This document shows, piece by piece, positions 35,248 to 40,367 of a stretch of DNA of 40,367 nucleotides. The DNA lies in assembly GCA_019455105.1 (NCBI GenBank), contig JACFMZ010000004.1, forward strand, positions 1 to 40,367, given 5' to 3'. A program made the position numbers and the translations under genes. Source of the stretch: Bacteroidota bacterium. GTDB taxonomy: Bacteria; Bacteroidota; Ignavibacteria; UBA10030; UBA8401. The notes under the pieces were generated by a model. The model had not been told where the DNA came from. It saw nothing but the letters and a program-made list of their open reading frames with translations, and did no database searches. Each line of letters begins with the position of its first letter. The stretch's first letter is position 1.

Positions 35248-36519
35248 TTACAGCGGCATTCCGCGTTTTCGCCGCTCATCTCGCGTCAGCTCAAATAATT
35301 TAAAGAATAGTTTTTCTTCCGGTTCGGTTAATTGAATTTTTCTGCGAATCATAACTTTTCGCGCAACTTCCATTGCGCGGTCCAGATTATACGTGGTGAA
35401 TGTTTCGCCCGCCGCTCCCCATGAAAATGAAGGAACATACTTCGGCGGAAAGCCCGTTCCGAAGATATTGCTGGAAACACCGATGACCGAACCGGTATTA
35501 AACGTTGAGTTAATCGCCGTCTTGGAATGATCGCCGATGGTAACGCCGACAAACTGCATTCCGCTGTCAACCGGCTCGCCGTTGATATACACTTTAACCG
35601 TACCGTAATTATTTTTTAAATCACTCGTTACCGTACCGGCGCCGCAATTAACCCACGCGCCGAGATACGAGTGCCCCAAAAATCCGTCATGCTGTTTATT
35701 GGAATAGCTGTGCATAATCGTTGCTTCCAATTCTCCTCCCACTTTACACACCGGACCGATGCTGCAGTCGTGATAAATTTTTGCTCCGGCTTTTACAAGA
35801 GAATTGTTGCCGATATACGCCGGTCCCATAATTGTTGAAAACGGAAGCACCTCAACATTTTCACCGATATAGACCGGACCGGCTTCTGCATCTATAACAA
35901 CACCCGGTTTTATCACCACATTGCTGCCGATAAAGATATTTTTTTCATTCAAAAAATAAACTCCGGGATATTTTTTCTTTTGAAGAAAATTTTTCTTTTT
36001 CCGTTTCTTTAAATATTCAAAATCGGCACAGAGCTGCTTTCCGTTATGCTGAATTAATTCCCAGGGATAATTAATCAGCGTAACGCTGACTTCTTCACGC
36101 ATTAACCCGTCAAAATCCGAAAGTGAAAAAAGCCCCATCATATTTTCTTTCAGGCGCTTTAATTTCTCTCCGCTCAGGCGGGCGGCAACAAGAGAATCGC
36201 CCTGAACATACACGACATTCTGTTCGCCGTTCAGCGGAATTTTTTTTGCAAACTGTTCGTCCACAACGGCGCGGCCGTTAATAAAAAGCACGCTATCGGC
36301 GGTCAGCTCGTTCACTTTTAATCCGCTGTTGCGAATACGCATATATTCCGCAAGATAATTTCTTGTATGCAGCACAATATCCGCTTTTAGGTAGTATGAT
36401 AGAACTTTTTCTTTCAGTGAAAGAATACCGCAGCGAAGATTAAAGGTAGGGCGAAAATAGACAAGCGGAAGAAGACGCGCATGATAGAGGTCTTCAAAAA
36501 GACAAATCTGGGTATTCAT
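35248..36519 (-). CDS. GlmU-family protein with left-handed beta-helix acetyltransferase domain (Bacteroidetes-type)
   Basis: 423 residues. The N-terminal half (1-190) lacks the canonical nucleotidyltransferase GxGTRM loop but has LLPLVYFRPTFNLRCG, as in the alternative GlmU-like family of the Bacteroidetes/Chlorobi group. The C-terminal half has hexapeptide-repeat strands: NIFIGSNVVIKPGVVI, GPVYIGENVEVLPFSTI, GPAYIGNNSLVKAGAKI and VGVTIGDHSKTAINS. It is likely an acyltransferase on a sugar phosphate, probably glucosamine-1-phosphate, complementing the short GlmU at 15541-16290. AAAGGA precedes the ATG. Catalytic assignment is inferred. Confidence 0.8.
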   Translation of the reverse strand: MNTQICLFEDLYHARLLPLVYFRPTFNLRCGILSLKEKVLSYYLKADIVLHTRNYLAEYMRIRNSGLKVNELTADSVLFINGRAVVDEQFAKKIPLNGEQNVVYVQGDSLVAARLSGEKLKRLKENMMGLFSLSDFDGLMREEVSVTLINYPWELIQHNGKQLCADFEYLKKRKKKNFLQKKKYPGVYFLNEKNIFIGSNVVIKPGVVIDAEAGPVYIGENVEVLPFSTIMGPAYIGNNSLVKAGAKIYHDCSIGPVCKVGGELEATIMHSYSNKQHDGFLGHSYLGAWVNCGAGTVTSDLKNNYGTVKVYINGEPVDSGMQFVGVTIGDHSKTAINSTFNTGSVIGVSSNIFGTGFPPKYVPSFSWGAAGETFTTYNLDRAMEVARKVMIRRKIQLTEPEEKLFFKLFELTRDERRKRGMPL

Positions 36520-36585
36520 ACAATCCTTTCAGGTGCTTCGAGCTGCTTTTAAAATTGGTACAGCGTTATCTCTTTCTAAAATAAA

Positions 36586-36616
36586 AAACGGAATGCATAA
36601 ATGATACATTCCGTTT
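36586..36616 (-). terminator. Rho-independent terminator after rpmE
   Basis: A perfect ten-base-pair stem, AAACGGAATG (36586-36595) with CATTCCGTTT (36607-36616), has an 11-base loop. On the minus strand it is followed by a T-rich run (tttattttag). The plus strand also has T-rich sequence after it, so it may work in both directions. It lies 24 bases after the rpmE stop. Confidence 0.75.
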
Positions 36617-36639
36617 CGTTTTTCATTGCATAAATATTT

Positions 36640-36855
36640 TTATGCTGTTGCTGCTGCCTTTTTCGCATACTTCTTGTTGAAGCGTTCAACACGACCGGCA
36701 GAGTCAATCAGCTTTTGTTTTCCGGTATAGTATGGATGACACGCAGAGCAGATTTCGACATGGATGTCTCCCATCGTCGAGCGGGTTTCAAATGTGTTAC
36801 CGCACACGCAGGTAACGACCGCTTTTCTGTATTCCGGGTGAATATCTTTTTTCAT
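36640..36855 (-). CDS. rpmE: 50S ribosomal protein L31, zinc-binding form
   Basis: 71 residues from the ATG at 36855 ([16 protein letters not shown]); a reading that extends to 36924 would cover the promoter and is not a gene start. Four cysteines, Cys16, Cys18, Cys36 and Cys39, make the zinc-ribbon C+ form. [13 protein letters not shown] and [13 protein letters not shown] are diagnostic of bacterial L31. It sits between its own promoter and a strong terminator, so it is probably a single-gene unit. No zinc-independent paralogue is in the window. Confidence 0.97.
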   Translation of the reverse strand: MKKDIHPEYRKAVVTCVCGNTFETRSTMGDIHVEICSACHPYYTGKQKLIDSAGRVERFNKKYAKKAAATA

Positions 36856-36895
36856 TTGTTTCTTTCTGTAAATGATTATTAAAAAATGCACTACC

Positions 36896-36924
36896 AAGAT
36901 ACAAAACTCAGAAACGAGTTGCAA
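36896..36924 (-). promoter_or_regulatory. Promoter of rpmE
   Basis: TTGCAA (36924-36919) and TATCTT (36901-36896) on the minus strand are separated by exactly 17 bases. The predicted start lies about 34 bases before the rpmE ATG. The pair sits in the short gap after mltG, which supports a separate rpmE transcript. Confidence 0.5.
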
Positions 36925-36935
36925 GAATTGAGTTG

Positions 36936-37958
36936 TTATCCGTTTTGTGCAGCTCTGGCTTTTCGGTATAAATGAACATTTTTCCGATGTTCTTCATAAT
37001 TTTTTGAAAAACGATGGCGTCCGTTTGCATCGGAAACAAAATACAAATAATTATGTATTGCAGGATATAACGCTGCGATGATTGATTTTCTGCCGGGATT
37101 ATTTATGGGACCCGGCGGTAATCCGTAATGCAAATAGGTATTATAAGGGGATGAAACCGTTAAATCATTTTTTAAAAGCCGCCGCGAATGATCGGATACC
37201 GCATACAGCACCGTCGGGTCTGCCTGAAGCCGCATCCGTTTTTTTAACCGGTTATAATATACTCCGGCAATAATCGGACGTTCGTCATCATACAGCGCTT
37301 CACCTTCAACAATGGAAGCCATCGTCATCACTTCATTCAATGTCATGTTCATCTGTTTCATTCGGCGCTGAAGCGAATCGACAAAAAACTCTCTAAACTC
37401 CGAGACCATACGCTTCAAAACATTATCCTCATCATCCTGCCAGTAAAATTCGTACGTATCCGGCATAAGATATCCTTCCAATGATTTTGCATGATTCGGA
37501 TAAATACCAATGAGCGATGTATCCCGGAAAAAGGAATTAAATTTCGCCGTATCAATACCGATTTCTTTTCTTAAAATTTTTGTAATTTGTCGGTATCGCA
37601 GCCCTTCCAGCACCGTTACTTTAGAATTAATCGTAGAAAATCCGTTTCCCATATCTTCAAGAATATCCATATTTGAAGCACCGCTTGTAAATTGGTATTT
37701 CCCTACGCGCAGACTATGCGTTGTGCCTAAAATTCTTCCGGCAATTTTAAATGTCGTGGAACTGAAAATAATATTATTTGCTTTCAATGATTCCGCCACG
37801 GCATTAAACGATTCACCTTTGCTGACGGTAATAATTTTTGACGACGGCTCAAAAGAATTGGGAAAATAAAAAATAACAAATCCGCCGAGGAAGAAAATAA
37901 TTACTACGATAATTGCGGCAGAGAGTATTTTACGGTTAACGGCTTCTTTTCCGGGCAT
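36936..37958 (-). CDS. mltG: Endolytic murein transglycosylase MltG
   Basis: 340 residues. One N-terminal membrane span (about 10-31) leads to a LysM-like region and the YceG catalytic domain. ASIVEGEA (214-221) carries the catalytic Glu218; [32 protein letters not shown] and [17 protein letters not shown] are family hallmarks. MltG cleaves nascent glycan strands in the periplasm and may set strand length. The gene overlaps the end of the chorismate mutase gene by 23 bases in a different frame. No strong ribosome-binding site is visible, which suggests coupled translation. Confidence 0.95.
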   Translation of the reverse strand: MPGKEAVNRKILSAAIIVVIIFFLGGFVIFYFPNSFEPSSKIITVSKGESFNAVAESLKANNIIFSSTTFKIAGRILGTTHSLRVGKYQFTSGASNMDILEDMGNGFSTINSKVTVLEGLRYRQITKILRKEIGIDTAKFNSFFRDTSLIGIYPNHAKSLEGYLMPDTYEFYWQDDEDNVLKRMVSEFREFFVDSLQRRMKQMNMTLNEVMTMASIVEGEALYDDERPIIAGVYYNRLKKRMRLQADPTVLYAVSDHSRRLLKNDLTVSSPYNTYLHYGLPPGPINNPGRKSIIAALYPAIHNYLYFVSDANGRHRFSKNYEEHRKNVHLYRKARAAQNG

Positions 37959-38223
37959 TCATTGACTCACGTTCAAGTTTTCGGGATTCATCAATTATTC
38001 GTTCAAATAATCTTCTTACCGCTAAGTCATCCAGCGGACCGGCATTGTGTTTCATAATATTATCCAGCACTTCTTTCTCCCGTTTCGGCGAATACGCTTC
38101 CATTCCAAGCTGTTCTTTAATTTTTCCAATTTCATCAGCATAGCGTGCGCGCTCGTTTAATAGTTCAACCAGTTTACGGTCAATTGCATCAATTTTATCA
38201 CGCCACTCTTCAATGGAAGACAT
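37936..38223 (-). CDS. Chorismate mutase, AroQ type (monofunctional)
   Basis: 95 residues, all-helical AroQ length. Comparison with the E. coli P-protein mutase domain matches Arg8, Arg25, Lys36, Arg48 and Glu49 to the active-site set. The position equivalent to the usual Gln near the end of helix 3 looks like Glu84, as in some other mutases such as yeast. It converts chorismate to prephenate for Phe and Tyr. No fused prephenate dehydratase or DAHP synthase domain is present. It follows trpA by 25 bases, so both aromatic branches are represented here. Confidence 0.88.
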   Translation of the reverse strand: MSSIEEWRDKIDAIDRKLVELLNERARYADEIGKIKEQLGMEAYSPKREKEVLDNIMKHNAGPLDDLAVRRLFERIIDESRKLERESMNARKRSR

Positions 38224-38248
38224 TATGCACCCCTGAAATAAAAATTGT

Positions 38249-39040
38249 TTATACCAATGGTTGAAGAAATTGTTTGGCAGAATCTGTTACCGCCTGCACG
38301 GTTGTATGAGAACCGATTGCCTGAAGCAGCGCCGAACCGATAACAACGCCGTCCGCATAGCGCGTTACAACATCAATTTGTTTTTTTTCTTTAATTCCAA
38401 AGCCGACGACAAACGGCTTGCGGGTGTGCTGCTTTACTCTTTTTAAAAATTCTTCAAAGCCGGTTTCATCGCCAAAGCTGTTTCTTGCGCCGGTTACGCC
38501 GGTAACAGAAACACAATACGAAAAATCCGTTGAAAGGGTATCAATATGCTGAATTCGTTCGCTTGTTGAAGTCGGCGCAATTAAAAAAATATTACTGATT
38601 TCATTTTTGTGAGAATAACGGCAAACCTCTTCGCTCTCTTCCGGAGGCAAATCGGGAATAATTAACCCGTCAACACCCGCTTCACGCGCTTCATTAAAAA
38701 ATTTTTCAATGCCGAAATGTAAAATCGGATTAACATATCCCATCAAGATAATCGGAATGGAAGTCTGCCGTCGCGCTTCGGAAACCCGCTGAAGCACCGT
38801 TACCAGCGACGCGCCGTTTTTTATGGCAACATCAGATGAATGTTGAATCGTCGGTCCGTCAGCCAGCGGATCGGAAAACGGAATTCCGACTTCAATATGC
38901 GTGGCGCCGGCTTTTTCCAATTCCACAATTAACGGCACGGTAACTCCCTGAATCGGAAACTCCGGCGTAATGTACGGAATAAGTGCCTTTTTATTTTTCT
39001 GCTGTAGCTGCTGTAATGCTTCAGAAATTCTTTTGCTCAT
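38249..39040 (-). CDS. trpA: Tryptophan synthase alpha chain
   Basis: 263 residues, normal length. IEVGIPFSDPLADGP (49-63) holds the catalytic Glu50 and Asp61. ILMGYVNPI, GVDGLIIPDLPPEES, FLIAPTST, YCVSVTGVTGAR, and VGFGIKEKKQ then GVVIGSAL complete the TIM-barrel signature with the phosphate-binding site. It cleaves indole-3-glycerol phosphate and passes indole to TrpB, which is not in the window, nor are other trp genes. It begins three bases after the tsaD stop. Confidence 0.96.
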   Translation of the reverse strand: MSKRISEALQQLQQKNKKALIPYITPEFPIQGVTVPLIVELEKAGATHIEVGIPFSDPLADGPTIQHSSDVAIKNGASLVTVLQRVSEARRQTSIPIILMGYVNPILHFGIEKFFNEAREAGVDGLIIPDLPPEESEEVCRYSHKNEISNIFLIAPTSTSERIQHIDTLSTDFSYCVSVTGVTGARNSFGDETGFEEFLKRVKQHTRKPFVVGFGIKEKKQIDVVTRYADGVVIGSALLQAIGSHTTVQAVTDSAKQFLQPLV

Positions 39041-39043
39041 ACG

Positions 39044-40066
39044 TTATAATGAAAGATTTGCCGATGCGGTCTCCGTTAGAGAACCGAACAACTGTTTTTG
39101 AAATTTTCGATATCCTGCTTCTGCAATCATTGCGCCGTTATCGGTGCAATATTCAAGTTTCGGAATAAATAATTTTAAATTATCCTGTTCGGCAGCAGAC
39201 TGCATTGAAAAACGGAGATCGCTGTTGGCGGAAACACCTCCGGCGACGGCAATCTCTTTGATATTAAATTTTTTTGCCGTTGAAATTGTTTTGCTCACAA
39301 GCGTCTGCACTACAACACGCTGAAAACTTGCGCAAAGATCATTCAAAAGTTCTTCGCTGATGAAGGTTTTCCCCGTATCACTTCTCAACTGATGATCGCG
39401 CAAATAATACAGCACCGAAGTTTTTATTCCGCTGAAGGAAAAATCAAAATCATCATCATTCAGATACGGCTTGGCAAACTGAATCGCCAGCGGATTTCCT
39501 TTTTTGGCGTGAAGATCAATCTGCGGTCCCCCGGGATACGGAAGGTTCAGCATCTTTGCCACTTTATCGAACGCTTCGCCAGCGGCATCATCGCGGGTTT
39601 CACCGATAACTTCATAGTCAAAATCATCCCGAATTAAAATCAACTGAGTGTGTCCGCCGGATACTGTTAAATTTAAAAACGGAAATTGCGGAACCGGCTC
39701 TTCAATAAAATTTGAATAGATATGCGCTTCCATGTGGTTAACAGGAATAAACGGAACTTCCAAACCGTAGGCGAACGCCTTTCCAAAATTTACGCCCACA
39801 AGAAGCGAGCCCATTAACCCTGGACCTACAGCGGCGGCAACAGAAGAAATTTCTTCTTGCCGAATACCTGCCTTCTTCACGGCTTCATTAACAATTGGAA
39901 TAATCATTTTCTGATGCGCGCGTGAAGCCAGTTCCGGCACCACGCCTCCGTATTGCTGATGAATCACCTGCGACGAAATAATGTTCGACAATAATTTCCC
40001 GTCTCGCATTACCGCAACGGAAGTTTCATCACACGAAGTTTCTATTCCAAGAATAATAATTGACAT
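39044..40066 (-). CDS. tsaD: tRNA N6-adenosine threonylcarbamoyltransferase TsaD
   Basis: 340 residues. ILGIETSCDETSVAV at the start, GGVVPELASRAH (40-51), the metal ligands His111 and His115 in NHMEAHI, LTVSGGHTQL, and EYCTDNGAMIA near 298-308 (metal Asp) are all diagnostic. It transfers the threonylcarbamoyl group to A37 of tRNAs, with TsaB and TsaE encoded elsewhere in this window; TsaC is not here. It is the first gene of the run tsaD-trpA-chorismate mutase-mltG and is divergent from the lipoprotein gene at 40165. Confidence 0.97.
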   Translation of the reverse strand: MSIIILGIETSCDETSVAVMRDGKLLSNIISSQVIHQQYGGVVPELASRAHQKMIIPIVNEAVKKAGIRQEEISSVAAAVGPGLMGSLLVGVNFGKAFAYGLEVPFIPVNHMEAHIYSNFIEEPVPQFPFLNLTVSGGHTQLILIRDDFDYEVIGETRDDAAGEAFDKVAKMLNLPYPGGPQIDLHAKKGNPLAIQFAKPYLNDDDFDFSFSGIKTSVLYYLRDHQLRSDTGKTFISEELLNDLCASFQRVVVQTLVSKTISTAKKFNIKEIAVAGGVSANSDLRFSMQSAAEQDNLKLFIPKLEYCTDNGAMIAEAGYRKFQKQLFGSLTETASANLSL

Positions 40067-40072
40067 ACTGAG

Positions 40073-40100
40073 AATATAACAAAGAATGAACGAATTTCAA
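40073..40100 (-). promoter_or_regulatory. Promoter of tsaD, possibly giving a leaderless mRNA
   Basis: On the minus strand TTGAAA (40100-40095) is followed after 16 bases by TATATT (40078-40073). The tsaD ATG begins at 40066, only six bases after the -10 box, so the transcript would start at or beside the start codon. No Shine-Dalgarno site precedes the ATG, which agrees with a leaderless message. Confidence 0.4.
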
Positions 40101-40114
40101 TAAGACATATTTTG

Positions 40115-40143
40115 TTGATTTTTTCAATGAGAATGCTGAATTT
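40115..40143 (+). promoter_or_regulatory. Weak candidate promoter of the PBP4-like gene
   Basis: TTGATT (40115-40120) and GAATTT (40138-40143) are separated by 17 bases on the plus strand, about 20 bases before the ATG at 40165. The -10 match is poor. The location between two divergent genes is its main support. Confidence 0.22.
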
Positions 40144-40164
40144 CAAGAAACAAAAAGGAGCGCA

Positions 40165-40367
40165 ATGAAAACACTCATTCCATTTTCAGCAGTGGTCATT
40201 CTTTCATTATTCGGCTGCTCTTCAATCCCGAATATTGAAAAACATTCCCCGGCGGTTAGACATTTTCAACAGCAGATTGATTCCATTCTCTCGCAGCCGA
40301 TTTTTGATGCAACCATTGCAGCCGTTAAAATTATTTCTCTTGATAACAATGAAGTTCTTTACGAACG
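40165..40367 (+). CDS. PBP4-like D-alanyl-D-alanine carboxypeptidase lipoprotein, N-terminal fragment
   Basis: 67 complete codons run off the right edge, with an AAGGAG site at 40155-40160 and an ATG at 40165. The lipoprotein signal peptide is MKTLIPFSAVVILSLFGC, with lipobox LFGC (Cys18). The mature start, with HFQQQIDSILSQPIFDATIA and then VKIISLDNNEVLYER, matches the beginning of peptidase family S13 (DacB/PBP4), where a catalytic SxxK would follow later. The active site is outside the window, so the call rests on the N-terminal pattern. It is the only plus-strand gene here. Confidence 0.65.
   Translation, partial: MKTLIPFSAVVILSLFGCSSIPNIEKHSPAVRHFQQQIDSILSQPIFDATIAAVKIISLDNNEVLYE

Noticed and set aside
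36856-36924. Longer rpmE start
   Set aside because: The extra 23 residues cover the predicted promoter, and L31 normally begins MKKxIHPxY.
1-40367. CRISPR arrays, tRNA or rRNA genes, insertion sequences and prophage genes
   Set aside because: I saw no regularly spaced repeats, tRNA-like cloverleaf in the short gaps, transposase motifs or phage structural genes.

Overview
The window reads as chromosome of a bacterium on the Bacteroidota/Chlorobiota/Ignavibacteriota side of the tree. The markers are a SprA-type type IX secretion (T9SS) translocon, a PorX-type response regulator with a PglZ domain, a RemB-like outer-membrane protein, and the GlmU-like protein typical of that group. Purine-rich AAGGAG/AGGAG ribosome-binding sites precede many housekeeping genes (dacB-like, kbl, rsfS, porX, panC, accD). 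Classical Bacteroidetes largely lack such sites, so I lean towards an Ignavibacteria/Chlorobi-like lineage. This is inference; no rRNA is present to settle it.

Nearly everything is on the minus strand, so transcription runs from high to low coordinates; only the last, truncated gene (from 40165) is on the plus strand. From right to left: (i) 40066-36640, tsaD-trpA-chorismate mutase-mltG, then a single-gene rpmE unit with its own promoter and terminator; (ii) 36519-28903, a GlmU-like acetyltransferase protein, rsmB, kbl, two paralogous membrane acyltransferases and rmuC; (iii) 28694-17255, a tight run sprA-porX-tsaE-tsaB-accD-arginase joining the T9SS translocon, its regulator, two t6A genes and metabolism; (iv) 17149-12344, panC, a short uridylyltransferase-only GlmU, a small exported protein with its own promoter and terminator, then a LytR_C protein-rsfS-argS; (v) 12207-1, an exopolysaccharide locus.

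The exopolysaccharide locus holds a dTDP-glucose dehydratase, a Wza-like export protein, a Wzz-like co-polymerase, a Wzy/ligase-type membrane protein, a secreted TIM-barrel glycosidase-like protein, a Wzx flippase, a methyltransferase, a polysaccharide deacetylase, a GT4 glycosyltransferase and a RemB/Wzi-like outer-membrane protein that runs off the left edge. It looks like a Wzx/Wzy-dependent surface polysaccharide system. It is visibly more AT-rich than the rest of the window. It lacks an initiating phosphoglycosyl transferase and the other dTDP-sugar genes inside the window, so the locus probably continues to the left or relies on genes elsewhere.

Three themes stand out. Surface biology dominates (T9SS translocon plus regulator, RemB-like protein, capsule machinery, MltG, PBP4-like lipoprotein). 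Translation quality and tRNA modification are well represented (TsaB, TsaE, TsaD, ArgS, RsfS, RsmB, L31). UDP-GlcNAc synthesis appears divided between two separate proteins. I saw no tRNA, rRNA, CRISPR array, insertion sequence or phage gene. No gap between genes exceeds about 210 bases, and I found no clear, wholly undescribed system. The best candidates for new biology are the secreted glycosidase-like protein and the RemB-like protein within the capsule locus, and the sprA-porX linkage.
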